Part shown: positions 40,782-49,666 of the stretch, in pieces | How positions within the stretch are numbered: the stretch's first letter is position 1 | Layout: each line of letters opens with the position of its first letter | Made by a program: the position numbers and the translations under genes | The notes under the pieces: generated by a model | The model's database searches: none | What the model saw: the letters and a program-made list of their open reading frames with translations, nothing else | What the model was told of the DNA's origin: nothing | From: Bacillus salacetis | Lineage (GTDB): Bacteria; Bacillota; Bacilli; Bacillales; Bacillaceae_B | Direction of reading: 5' to 3' | Assembly (NCBI RefSeq): GCF_003581585.1 | Contig: NZ_QXIR01000001.1 | Coordinates: forward strand, 295,864-359,863 | DNA: 64,000 bases

Positions 40782-42476
40782 ATGAAAAAGCAGCAACCTT
40801 GGTGGAAAAAGTCGGTCGTTTATCAAATCTACCCGAAAAGCTTCAATGATACTTCAGGCAACGGCGTCGGCGATATCAAAGGTATCACCGAGAAACTTGA
40901 TTACCTGAACGAACTGGGTATCGACGTCGTCTGGCTGACACCAATCTATAAATCTCCACAGCGTGACAACGGCTATGATATTGCCGATTACTTCAACATC
41001 CATGAAGAATACGGCTCCATGGAAGACTTCGACGAGCTGCTGTCAGAAGCACATGACAGAGGCATCAAAATCATCATGGACATCGTCGTGAACCATACAT
41101 CAACCGAACATGAATGGTTCATCGAATCTCGAAAATCAAAAGACAACCCGTATCGTGACTACTACATCTGGCGTGACGGCAAGGAAGACGGCTCCGAACC
41201 GACAAACTGGCAATCCAAATTCGGCGGCAACGCCTGGCAGTATGACAATGAAACCGGCCAGTACTACCTTCACCTGTTCGACGTAACGCAGGCGGACCTG
41301 AACTGGGAAAATGAAGAACTTCGAACAAAAGTGTACGACATGATGAAATTCTGGCTCGACAAAGGTGTCGATGGTTTCCGCTTGGACGTCATCAATCTCA
41401 TCTCCAAGGACCAGGACTTCCCTGACGATGACGGCTCAAAGGCACCAGGAGACGGCCGCAAATTTTACACAGATGGTCCGCGCGTCCACGAATTCATGAA
41501 CGAAATGAACCAGGAGGTATTCTCCAATTATGACATCATGACGGTAGGGGAAATGAGTTCGACGACCATCGAAAACTGCATCAAATACTCCAACCCTGAC
41601 CGCAATGAACTGAGCATGACCTTCAACTTCCATCATCTAAAAGTCGATTATCCAGACGGGGAAAAGTGGACCGTTGCTGACTTTGACTTTTTACAATTAA
41701 AAGATATCCTGTCCACCTGGCAGAGTGAAATGCACAAAGGCGGCGGTTGGAATGCCCTGTTCTGGTGCAACCATGATCAGCCGCGCATCGTTTCCCGCTA
41801 CGGAAATGACTGCGAGTACCGCAATCTGTCAGCCAAAATGCTGGCCACGACAATCCATATGATGCAGGGAACCCCTTACATCTATCAAGGGGAAGAGTTC
41901 GGGATGACCAACCCGAAATTCACGAGCATCGATGAATACCGTGACGTGGAATCCATCAACATTTTTAACATCTTAAAACAAGAAGGCAAATCAGAGGAAG
42001 AAATCCTGGAAATCCTGCGCCACAAGTCCAGAGATAACTCCCGTACACCAGTTCAGTGGGACAGCAGCGAAAATGCCGGTTTCTCAAACGGTACTCCGTG
42101 GATCCCTGTAGCCAAAAACTACCCGGAAATCAACGCAGAAAATGCATTAGAAGACCAGGACTCCATTTTCTATCACTATCAAAAGCTCATTTCACTGCGC
42201 AAAGAATATGACATCATCACAAACGGTGACTATCAGCTCCTGACACCGGAACATGCAGATGTCTTTTCCTATGTACGCAATGGTGATAACGAAAAGCTGT
42301 TGGTCGTAAACAACTTCTATGGCAATAAAACAGTCTTTGACCTGCCAAACGACGAACTGAACATCGATGGCTGGAACAGTGAAATCCTTATATCCAACTA
42401 TGAGGACAGCCAAGCAGACCTGGAACTGATAAAGCTTCGACCATATGAATCTGTTGTATATCGCTTAACAAAATAG
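40782..42476 (+). CDS. treA: Trehalose-6-phosphate hydrolase TreA (phospho-alpha-1,1-glucosidase)
   Basis: 564 residues. Near its start WWKKSVVYQIYPKSFNDT, then GFRLDVINLIS (nucleophile), VGEMSSTTIEN (acid/base) and CNHDQPRIVSRYG. These and FHHLKVDYPDGEKW are TreA-specific. It splits imported trehalose 6-phosphate to glucose and glucose 6-phosphate in the cytoplasm. AGGTG precedes the ATG. TreR is encoded 1.3 kb downstream. Confidence 0.95.
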   Translation: MKKQQPWWKKSVVYQIYPKSFNDTSGNGVGDIKGITEKLDYLNELGIDVVWLTPIYKSPQRDNGYDIADYFNIHEEYGSMEDFDELLSEAHDRGIKIIMDIVVNHTSTEHEWFIESRKSKDNPYRDYYIWRDGKEDGSEPTNWQSKFGGNAWQYDNETGQYYLHLFDVTQADLNWENEELRTKVYDMMKFWLDKGVDGFRLDVINLISKDQDFPDDDGSKAPGDGRKFYTDGPRVHEFMNEMNQEVFSNYDIMTVGEMSSTTIENCIKYSNPDRNELSMTFNFHHLKVDYPDGEKWTVADFDFLQLKDILSTWQSEMHKGGGWNALFWCNHDQPRIVSRYGNDCEYRNLSAKMLATTIHMMQGTPYIYQGEEFGMTNPKFTSIDEYRDVESINIFNILKQEGKSEEEILEILRHKSRDNSRTPVQWDSSENAGFSNGTPWIPVAKNYPEINAENALEDQDSIFYHYQKLISLRKEYDIITNGDYQLLTPEHADVFSYVRNGDNEKLLVVNNFYGNKTVFDLPNDELNIDGWNSEILISNYEDSQADLELIKLRPYESVVYRLTK

Positions 42477-42482
42477 TGTTCG

Positions 42483-42512
42483 ATACCCGCTGCAAGACAG
42501 CGGGTATTTTTT
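42483..42512 (+). terminator. Terminator of treA
   Basis: ATACCCGCTG, a five-base loop, CAGCGGGTAT, then seven T. Confidence 0.93.
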
Positions 42513-42561
42513 TGTTGTTGGGCTCCATGTATGGGTCAACATCTTTTGCTCTTGGCTGCCT

Positions 42562-42930
42562 TATTGGCCCATTTACACGCTTCATGGTCCAGCATCCCTC
42601 GTTCCCCTCTCCCTCATTGGCCCATTTACACGCTTTTCGGCCCAGTATCCCTCGTTCTCCTCTCCCTCATTGGCCCAATTAGACGCTTTTCGGGCCAGCA
42701 TCCCTTATTTTCCTCTTCCTCATTGGCCCATTTAACCGCTTTATGGGCCAGCATCCGTCATTTTCCTCTTCCCCATTGGCCCATTTAACCGCTGTATGGG
42801 CCAGCATCTCTTGAACTCTTCTTCCTCATTGGCCCATTTACACGCTTTTCGGACCAGCATCCCTCATTTTCTTCTTCCCCATTGGCCCATTTAACCGCTT
42901 TATGGGCCAACACATCTCACCTCCCTCTTC
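42562..42930. repeat. 53-bp tandem repeat, seven copies
   Basis: TTGGCCC-type starts recur at 42564, 42617, 42670, 42723, 42776, 42829 and 42882, exactly 53 bp apart. Each unit begins with an imperfect hairpin (GGCCCATTTA ... TATGGGCC) followed by AGCATCCCTC and a pyrimidine-rich stretch. Copies differ by several substitutions but no length changes. Confidence 0.93.
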
Positions 42931-43016
42931 ACCAATTAGTGCCTGGCACAAATCACGCATTTCTCACCCAAGCCTCACCCTAATACAGTCACCCCCAAAA
43001 GACATCAACAACAAAA
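42931..43016. other. Spacer with a single GTGCCTGGCAC palindrome
   Basis: No gene. A GTGCCTGGCAC palindrome lies near 42950, of the same family as at 29881 and 37120. Confidence 0.5.
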
Positions 43017-43044
43017 AAAGCACCAACCCAAAGGCCGGCGCTTT
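43017..43044 (-). terminator. Terminator of the lipoprotein gene
   Basis: On the minus strand AAAGCGCC pairs with GGTGCTTT, followed by TTTTTG. Confidence 0.8.
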
Positions 43045-43055
43045 CATAATATAAC

Positions 43056-43673
43056 TTATTCAGAATCAGTTTCAGACTCTGTGTCAGCGGCTTCTTCTCC
43101 CTCGTCCTGCTTAACCCGGATCATGGAGACCTTCCAGCCCTCATCCGTCTTCTGGAAGATCGTTAACTGTCTTCCGGTGGTGGCTGCTTCACGGTCACTG
43201 TTGGGATCCTTTGTCGTTACTTCCAATTCAGCATAAACATCCGCTTTCTTGCCTTGATAGTTGATGATTTTTACATTGGATGCTTTTCTTCTCACATCCA
43301 GTTTATCAAATACATTGTTGACGGCTGCTTCTTCCTCTTCCAGCGTAAAGTTGACTGGAGTATCAGAAAGGGTCGCCATGTACCGCTCGACATCTTCGTC
43401 GTTGAATGATTCGATATATTCATTGAACGCATCCAGAATGGCCTGCTTTTCTTCTTCAGGAATATCCTTTGCCTCTTCCATATTCTTAGCCTCTTCCAGG
43501 ATTGCTGCCGTTTCCTCTTCAAAAGGATTGGCCGTTTCCTCGGTCTGCTCCTCCTGTGTATTCTCTTCAGGCTTGTCCGTGTTGTCGGCATTTTCATTAT
43601 TGTTACAGCCGGCAAGCAGAAGGCTGCTTACTCCAAGACCAATCATGAATTTTTTCCAAAGCTGTGTAGTCAA
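43056..43673 (-). CDS. Putative lipoprotein with NTF2-like domain
   Basis: 205 residues. Signal peptide MTTQLWKKFMIGLGVSSLLL with lipobox LLAGC (Cys at residue 22), then an acidic linker very rich in Glu, Asn and Thr. The domain from about residue 80 (AILDAFNEYIESFNDEDVERYMA to EGWKVSMIRVKQ) has the pattern of small NTF2/SnoaL-like folds. The acidic C-terminal tail ends TESETDSE. It is anchored outside the membrane; function unknown. Divergent from treR. Confidence 0.8.
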   Translation of the reverse strand: MTTQLWKKFMIGLGVSSLLLAGCNNNENADNTDKPEENTQEEQTEETANPFEEETAAILEEAKNMEEAKDIPEEEKQAILDAFNEYIESFNDEDVERYMATLSDTPVNFTLEEEEAAVNNVFDKLDVRRKASNVKIINYQGKKADVYAELEVTTKDPNSDREAATTGRQLTIFQKTDEGWKVSMIRVKQDEGEEAADTESETDSE

Positions 43674-43787
43674 AATCCTTCACCCTTTTCTAAAATATGC
43701 GATAAGTCCATTTTACCTGAATAATCCCAAAACTCTCAAGCTCTTATTGAAAATACCTAAGTATGGTAAAATAAATATGGTGATATT

Positions 43788-44507
43788 ATGACAAAAAACA
43801 ATAAATATATGCACATATACCAGGAAATCGCAGATAAGATCCAGGACGGGAGCTATCCGCCGAACGAAACACTGCCGTCGGAAAACGAACTCGCCGAATT
43901 CTATGAAACATCCCGGGAAACCATCCGCAAAGCACTGACCCTCCTCTCCCAGAAAGGGTTCATCCAGAAAATCCGCGGAAAAGGCTCCCTCGTCTTAGAC
44001 GTGTCCAAGCTGAGCTTCCCCATCTCGGGACTCATCAGCTTCAAGGAACTCCAGGGCTCACTGGGAGGAGAATCGCAAACAATAGTCTATGATTTCGGCC
44101 TCATCAAGCCTGATAAGACCCTGGCCGCACAGCTCGGCTGCAATCAGGATGAGGAAGTGTGGAAAGTGGTCCGCGCCCGCAATATCAAAGGAGAACGGAT
44201 CATACTGGATAAAGACTATTTTTTAAAAAAGAACGTCCCTCTCCTGACCAAGGAAATCTGCGAGAGATCCATCTATGAATACCTTGAAAATGAAATGAAA
44301 CTTCCTATTTCTTATGCAAAAAAAGAGATCGTCGTCGAAAAGTGCACGGAAGAAGACCGCCTGTACCTGGACCTCGACGGATTCGATCATGTGGTGGTCG
44401 TGAAAAACTACGTCCACCTGGAAGACACCGCCCTCTTTCAATATACCGAATCCCGGCACAGGCTTGATAAATTCCGGTTTGTTGACTTTGCGCGGAGGAA
44501 GCATTAA
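43788..44507 (+). CDS. treR: Trehalose operon repressor TreR (GntR family)
   Basis: 239 residues. The N-terminal winged helix reads YMHIYQEIADKIQDGSYPPNETLPSENELAEFY, with SRETIRKAL and FIQKIRGKGS. The C-terminal UTRA ligand domain includes ILDKDYFLKKNVPLLT. It represses at TTGTATATACAA and is released by trehalose 6-phosphate; two such operators precede treP. The last 140 bp of the gene are repeated at 46439-46578. Confidence 0.95.
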   Translation: MTKNNKYMHIYQEIADKIQDGSYPPNETLPSENELAEFYETSRETIRKALTLLSQKGFIQKIRGKGSLVLDVSKLSFPISGLISFKELQGSLGGESQTIVYDFGLIKPDKTLAAQLGCNQDEEVWKVVRARNIKGERIILDKDYFLKKNVPLLTKEICERSIYEYLENEMKLPISYAKKEIVVEKCTEEDRLYLDLDGFDHVVVVKNYVHLEDTALFQYTESRHRLDKFRFVDFARRKH

Positions 44508-44510
44508 GAG

Positions 44511-44540
44511 ACTCATCCATTTATGGGTGAGTTTTTTTCT
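44511..44540 (+). terminator. Terminator of treR
   Basis: ACTCATCC, six bases, GGGTGAGT, seven T. Confidence 0.92.
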
Positions 44541-44633
44541 TTCTGTAGAATCCCCCTGCCCTAAACTTCCCTGATATTTTTCCGATACTACAAGAAGGCA
44601 CACCTTACATACACCTAGAAAAGGAGAAGAATC

Positions 44634-46325
44634 ATGAAAATCAGTACACTTTTAAAGAGAACGGCTGTCGTTGTTGGAGCTCTATTCGTTTTCCTTGCAT
44701 GGAGTATCTATTCTTTGGATACCAGCATTGAAAAACAGCGGGCTGCAGCAGATTTGGAAAAACGAGCTGCCAAACTTTCCATAGAACTCCAGGATGCCTC
44801 CAATTATCTGACAGAACAAGTCAGGTCCTATACTCAATACGGGGAAAATGAATTCTATGATAACTATTGGAAAGAGGTCAACGAAACCAAAACAAGGGAG
44901 AAAGTAGTTGCCGAATTCGAAAAATTGCACGTACCGAATGAATTACTGAAGCTTATAGAGGAAGCGAATCAAAATTCGAACACGCTTGTCACCCTTGAAG
45001 AGAAAGCGATGGATTATGTAGAAAGCGGAGATCTGACACTTGCCAGGTCACTGGTTTTTGGCGGCCAGTATGAAAGGGGCAAAGAACTGATTGCTGAACC
45101 GTTAAACCGATTCAATGCGCAATTGGATAAATGGACCGGAAGCAAAGTAAAGCAAGCTGAGGAAAATGTCATGAAGAGCTACATCATCATGATCATCTCT
45201 GCCGTGCTTGTCCTTATAACTATCATCATTACGTTTGTACTTTTGTTCCGCAAGTTAAAACCATTGTCATCGCTGTCAGCCATGGCACAGTCAATAGCAG
45301 AGGGAAATTTGAACGTTAAAGACATTCAGGTTAAAGGAAAAGATGAAGTAGCCGAATTGACTCAGTCATTCAACACCATGGCATTGAATTTGAAAAATCT
45401 ATTGTTCACAGTCAACGAAGCCAGCGAAAATGTCGCAGCTTCTTCTGATCAGTTATTAGCCAGTGCAGCGCAAACCAATACGGCTACCCAGCAGGTTACA
45501 GCTTCTGTAGATGAAATCGCCTCCGGCGGAGAAAGCCAGCTGCAGCATGTACAGGAAAGCGCAATGGCCATAACAGAGGTCGCAGCCGGCATTCAGATGA
45601 TAGCTGATACATCAGCTTCTGTTGCAGAATCTTCGACGGATACCTCCATAAAGTCGCAGGATGGCCAGAAAAACATCAATAGAGCGTTAGAACGAATGCG
45701 TACGATTGAAGAAAATGTATCCAAAACAGCTCACTCCATCAAAAACCTGGATGAACGTTCAAAAGAAATAGAAAATATCGTCATTGCCATTACGACTATT
45801 TCTTCTCAAACCAACCTTCTTGCCTTGAATGCAGCAATTGAAGCTGCACGTGCAGGCGAGCATGGCAAAGGCTTTGCAGTCGTAGCAGATGAAGTCCGGA
45901 AGTTAGCTGAGGAGTCTAATAACTCCGCCCAGCAAATAACAGAACTGATCAAATCCATTCAAGCAGACACCATCAGCACTGTGGATCAAATGGATCGAGT
46001 GACAGACAATGTCCAAGGCGGAGTGGAAATCATCGAACACACAGGCAGAGCCTTCAATGACATCCTGAAATCTGCTCAAAGTGTGGCTAGCCAGGTTCAG
46101 GAAGTCTCCACCATTTCTGAACAAATGGCAGCAAGCGCACAGCAGGTCTCTGCTTCTTTTGAAACAGTGAATTCCATTACCGAGAATGCTTCGGCAAGAA
46201 CCCAAACAGTCGCAGGATTGGCTGAAGAGCAATCTGCATCGATGGAAGAGATCACCGCTTCCGCAGAAACCCTCAGCAAGCTGGCACATGAAATGCAAGT
46301 CCAGTTAGGGAAATTTAAGTTTTAA
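44634..46325 (+). CDS. Methyl-accepting chemotaxis protein 2
   Basis: 563 residues. Membrane helix near residues 10-30 ([19 protein letters not shown]), a periplasm-facing helical sensor of about 150 residues, a second helix near 185 ([18 protein letters not shown]), HAMP, and the signalling tip [19 protein letters not shown]. Extracellular ligand unknown. It is flanked by a 140-bp direct repeat of the treR 3' end, so it appears to have been inserted between treR and its original downstream sequence. Confidence 0.95.
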   Translation: MKISTLLKRTAVVVGALFVFLAWSIYSLDTSIEKQRAAADLEKRAAKLSIELQDASNYLTEQVRSYTQYGENEFYDNYWKEVNETKTREKVVAEFEKLHVPNELLKLIEEANQNSNTLVTLEEKAMDYVESGDLTLARSLVFGGQYERGKELIAEPLNRFNAQLDKWTGSKVKQAEENVMKSYIIMIISAVLVLITIIITFVLLFRKLKPLSSLSAMAQSIAEGNLNVKDIQVKGKDEVAELTQSFNTMALNLKNLLFTVNEASENVAASSDQLLASAAQTNTATQQVTASVDEIASGGESQLQHVQESAMAITEVAAGIQMIADTSASVAESSTDTSIKSQDGQKNINRALERMRTIEENVSKTAHSIKNLDERSKEIENIVIAITTISSQTNLLALNAAIEAARAGEHGKGFAVVADEVRKLAEESNNSAQQITELIKSIQADTISTVDQMDRVTDNVQGGVEIIEHTGRAFNDILKSAQSVASQVQEVSTISEQMAASAQQVSASFETVNSITENASARTQTVAGLAEEQSASMEEITASAETLSKLAHEMQVQLGKFKF

Positions 46326-46330
46326 ATAAG

Positions 46331-46362
46331 AAGAGCAGCCTGAAATCCGGGCTGCTCTTTTT
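46331..46362 (+). terminator. Terminator of chemoreceptor 2
   Basis: AGAGCAGCC, eight bases, GGGCTGCTCT, then TTTTT. Confidence 0.92.
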
Positions 46363-46438
46363 TGCACTCCACTACTTAGTGCGATTCGTAAAAATGCTGC
46401 CTTACCCCTGTTGAAAGTTATTCCATCAATGCCTATCA

Positions 46439-46578
46439 CTGGACCTCGACGGATTCGATCATGTGGTCGTCGTGAAAAACTACGTCCACCTGGAAGACAC
46501 CGCCCTCTTTCAATATACCGAATCCCGGCACAGGCTTGATAAATTCCGGTTTGTTGACTTTGCGCGGAGGAAGCATTA
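46439..46578 (+). pseudogene. Duplicated 3' end of treR
   Basis: 140 bp match 44367-44506 with a single difference (GTGGTCGTC here against GTGGTGGTC). The copy includes the treR C-terminus with a TAG stop in place of TAA and has no start, ribosome site or upstream part. Sequence diverges immediately outside the repeat on both sides. Confidence 0.95.
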
Positions 46579-46581
46579 GAA

Positions 46582-46616
46582 TCAGGCTGTTCCAATTGGG
46601 GAGCAGCCTGTTTTTT
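46582..46616 (+). terminator. Terminator after the treR fragment
   Basis: CAGGCTG, 13 bases, GCAGCCTG, then six T. It may be the original treR terminator displaced by the insertion. Confidence 0.8.
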
Positions 46617-46627
46617 GGCGAAAAAAA

Positions 46628-46660
46628 TAACGAGCCCTCAATTAAAAGGCTCGTTTCAAT
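46628..46660 (-). terminator. Terminator of degU
   Basis: On the minus strand ACGAGCC, 11 bases, GGCTCGT, then ATTTTTTT. Confidence 0.88.
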
Positions 46661-46666
46661 AAATAC

Positions 46667-47344
46667 TTATCTGACTTCTACCCAGCCGTTCTTGATCCCT
46701 GTAACAACAGCCTGTGTACGGTCATTCACGTTCATTTTCTGCAAGATATTACTTACGTGGTTCTTGACCGTTTTTTCACTGATATACAGCGCTTCGCCGA
46801 TACCGCGGTTGCTCTTTCCGTCAGCAAGCATCTGCAGGACTTCGCACTCGCGGCGGGTCAATAGATGCAGCGGGCGGCGGACTTCACTTTGTTTGAATCC
46901 GCCTGTTTCCTGGGAATTGGCCAAACGGCGGTAATCGTTGATCAGGTTATGGGTCACCTTAGGGTGGATATAAGATCCGCCGTCAGCGACAACCTTGACC
47001 GCTTCGATCAGAGCTTCGGAATCCATCTCTTTCAAGAGATAACCTAAAGCGCCTGTCTTCAAGGCGTGGCTCACATAGTTTTCATCATCATGAATCGACA
47101 GGATGATGATCTTTGTATCAGGGTACTTTTCAATAAGCTCCTGAGTGGCTTCAACTCCATTTAATTGAGGCATATTGATATCCATCAATACGACGTCAGG
47201 ATTATGCTCTTCAACTAGTGAAATCGCTTCTGAGCCGTCATCCCCTTCTGCCAGGACGTTAAAACTTGGTTCAAATTCTAAGATGCGCTTTACCCCTTCT
47301 CGAAATAACTGATGATCGTCTATAATGACAATATTCGTTGCCAT
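46667..47344 (-). CDS. degU: Two-component response regulator DegU
   Basis: 225 residues. Receiver domain with acidic pocket DD at 9-10, phosphorylated Asp 55 (VVLMDINMP) and Lys in LLKEMD. LuxR-type output HTH at the C-terminus ([40 protein letters not shown]). It controls exoprotease, competence and flagellar genes in Bacillus. It follows degS by 32 bp. Confidence 0.97.
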   Translation of the reverse strand: MATNIVIIDDHQLFREGVKRILEFEPSFNVLAEGDDGSEAISLVEEHNPDVVLMDINMPQLNGVEATQELIEKYPDTKIIILSIHDDENYVSHALKTGALGYLLKEMDSEALIEAVKVVADGGSYIHPKVTHNLINDYRRLANSQETGGFKQSEVRRPLHLLTRRECEVLQMLADGKSNRGIGEALYISEKTVKNHVSNILQKMNVNDRTQAVVTGIKNGWVEVR

Positions 47345-47376
47345 GATTTCGCCTCCCTATGTGTACGAGAAAAAAT

Positions 47377-48492
47377 TTATGCTGTTAAAGGAACCTGGAC
47401 AAGGATGACGGTGCCTGAGCCCACTTTTGAGTCGATGCTCATTTCACCATCAAGGATTTCAACCCTTTCCTTCATACCCATGATTCCAAAGGATCCGCTC
47501 TTTTTCTCTTTTATATCGAATCCTTTACCATTATCTTTAATGATGACTGTTACTTTCTCTTTGGTGATCTCTAATTTGACCAGGATTTCAGCAGCCTCTG
47601 AATGCTTTAATGCATTTTGGACCGATTCCTGGATCAACCTGAACAGGGCCACTTCGTATTTGGATGGCAGTCTTTTTTCCTGACCGACATTCACAAACCT
47701 GATATTTGTACTCCTGTGATATTCTTCGATAGTACTTAGGTATTTTGTGAGGGTCGGAACCAAACCTAAATCATCCAGCGCCATCGGTCTTAGGTCATAA
47801 ATGATCCGGCGGACTTCATATAAGGCAGAACGGACCATCTTTTTCAGATCTTTAATCTCTCCCAGAGCAGCTATGGCTCCATTTTCCCGGTAGACCCGGT
47901 CGATCAGATCTGACCTTAGAAGGACGTTGGCCAGCATTTGTGCAGGACCATCGTGAATCTCCCGTGAAAGCTTCTTTCTCTCTTCCTCTTGGGCTTCAAT
48001 GATCTGCAGGCCGAAGTCATGTCTTTCTTTTGCATCTTCAAGGGCAGCTCCCATTAGTTTAAGATCACTGCTTAAGTAATTCAGCACGACAGATATTTGC
48101 GAATTCAACTGCTCTGCACGATCGATGGTGTCCTGAAGGTTCTTAATGCGCCTCTCCAGGTCATCCCTTCGCTCACGGAGCCTCGCTTCCGTCTGCCGGT
48201 TCAGGGATAATTTCATCTGCAGGTCGTGGGCTTTCTCATAAGCCTCTCTTACCTGCTCTTCAGAGAAATTCTGAAAGTGCTGGCTGACTTCCGAAAGCCT
48301 TCTCCTTGAGAACCGGGATTTCTGCTCAAGCTCATCGCCTTCTTTGATGACTTTGAACACCGACTCCCTGATGACTTTCAGTTCATCAGTGATGGATTCA
48401 TAATCCTGCCGACACTGTTCGCCGATCTCAAAAACATCCTGTTTACTGCGGCCGACCGTGTCGATCATCTGCTCTAAAATGTTATCCAGCAT
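47377..48492 (-). CDS. degS: Sensor histidine kinase DegS
   Basis: About 371 residues from ATG 48492 (AAAGGTGA upstream), which matches the start of known DegS; the frame is open further upstream. It is soluble and has no membrane segment. The N-terminal sensory/coiled-coil part contains FEIGEQCRQDYES and LRERRDDLERRI. The HisKA_3 region has phosphorylated His in SREIHDGPAQMLANV near residue 185, and the ATPase domain has NALKHSEAAE and DNGKGFDIK. It phosphorylates DegU. Confidence 0.96.
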   Translation of the reverse strand: MLDNILEQMIDTVGRSKQDVFEIGEQCRQDYESITDELKVIRESVFKVIKEGDELEQKSRFSRRRLSEVSQHFQNFSEEQVREAYEKAHDLQMKLSLNRQTEARLRERRDDLERRIKNLQDTIDRAEQLNSQISVVLNYLSSDLKLMGAALEDAKERHDFGLQIIEAQEEERKKLSREIHDGPAQMLANVLLRSDLIDRVYRENGAIAALGEIKDLKKMVRSALYEVRRIIYDLRPMALDDLGLVPTLTKYLSTIEEYHRSTNIRFVNVGQEKRLPSKYEVALFRLIQESVQNALKHSEAAEILVKLEITKEKVTVIIKDNGKGFDIKEKKSGSFGIMGMKERVEILDGEMSIDSKVGSGTVILVQVPLTA

Positions 48493-49012
48493 CTTGGTGT
48501 TCACCTTTCTAATTGACACGGGGACCCTCCTCCTAGTAACAAGCTCATTGTACATGGAATTTATTTCATTACTATTGCAGAATAGTTAAAAACGTGGTGC
48601 ATGCACAAAAATAGATATAAAGTCTCGTATCAAATTTATTTTTCACATACCATTTATCCCATATAACTTTTCCCAAAAATAGTTGATATTACAAAATTCC
48701 ATATATTTGCCTTTAAATCCTTTATTCATTTAGGAATATTTTTAAAACCTTTCAAAGAGCTGAATCCATGTCTATTATACCATGTCATATATTGTCGAAC
48801 ATTAAAGTTTCGTTACATATTATTACCCAATACTTTAGCACTTTAAAGCAGGCGGGGACTGTCCCCGGCTGCTTTAAAGCGCTAAAGAGAAAACACTAAC
48901 TAATGCTAACTATGTCTATATATAGTAAAATAAAGAAGTTAGGCAAATTGTCGAACTTTGAATGACTACCCGATTGTGACAAAAGATAAACCTATCGGAG
49001 AGGAGCATCACT
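48493..49012. other. Divergent degS-yvyE intergenic region with palindromic repeat copy 4
   Basis: About 520 AT-rich bases. Positions 48834-48886 form one long palindrome, TTTAGCACTTTAAAGCAGGC around GGGGACTGTCCCC, which is copy 4 of the repeat family at 28743, 31928 and 40617. No clear promoter could be fixed. Confidence 0.7.
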
Positions 49013-49648
49013 TTGCTGCAAAAGTATTTAACAGTAAAAGAAGAGGGCGGAGAACATGAAATCAACATTGAACGTTCCCGCTTCATCGCCCATATAAAAC
49101 GAGCTGAAACAGAAGAAGAAGCCCAAGACTTCATACAGCAAATCAAAAAAGAACACTGGAGCGCCAACCATAACTGTTCTGCCTACATAATAGGCGAGCA
49201 TAACCTTATACAAAAGGCCAATGATGACGGAGAGCCGAGCGGTACCGCAGGGGTGCCGATGCTTGAAGTCCTCAAGAAGAGAGACCTGAAGGACACTGTG
49301 GTGGTCGCCACACGTTATTTCGGCGGAATCAAACTGGGAGCAGGCGGCTTGATCAGAGCCTACGGAAAATCGGTCTCAGAGGGCCTCAACGCCATTGGTG
49401 TTGTCGAACGGACGCTGATGCGCGTCATGAAGACAAAAATCGACTATACCTGGCTGGGGAAAGTCGAGAATGAAGTAAGATCTTCAAAGTATCCCTTAAA
49501 AGAAATCCATTACCTGGACACCGTTGAAGTCGAAACATATGTCGAAGAGGATAAAAAAGAGGAATTTGTCGAGTGGATGACGGAGTTAACTAATGGAAAT
49601 TGTCGAATCTCAGAAGAAATTGTGACATACTTAGAAACAGATAAATAA
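49013..49648 (+). CDS. yvyE: YigZ/IMPACT family protein YvyE
   Basis: 211 residues from TTG 49013 with GAGAGGAG upstream. UPF0029/IMPACT N-terminal signature: RSRFIAHIKRAETEEEAQ, DGEPSGTAGVPMLEVL, VVATRYFGGIKLGAGGLIRAYG. A small C-terminal DUF1949-type domain follows. The bacterial role is not firmly known; it is probably linked to translation. It sits between degSU and the LCP gene, as in B. subtilis. Confidence 0.95.
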   Translation: MLQKYLTVKEEGGEHEINIERSRFIAHIKRAETEEEAQDFIQQIKKEHWSANHNCSAYIIGEHNLIQKANDDGEPSGTAGVPMLEVLKKRDLKDTVVVATRYFGGIKLGAGGLIRAYGKSVSEGLNAIGVVERTLMRVMKTKIDYTWLGKVENEVRSSKYPLKEIHYLDTVEVETYVEEDKKEEFVEWMTELTNGNCRISEEIVTYLETDK

Positions 49649-49666
49649 ATTTCGAGGGGAAATTAT

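Noticed and set aside
42476..42788. Plus-strand ORFs (68 and 85 aa) with repeated peptide PLPHWP
   Set aside because: They are translations of the 53-bp repeat; the period is not a multiple of three consistent with one coding frame and there is no ribosome site.
42562..42930. CRISPR array
   Set aside because: The full 53-bp unit repeats without unique spacers, copies are degenerate, and no cas genes are nearby.
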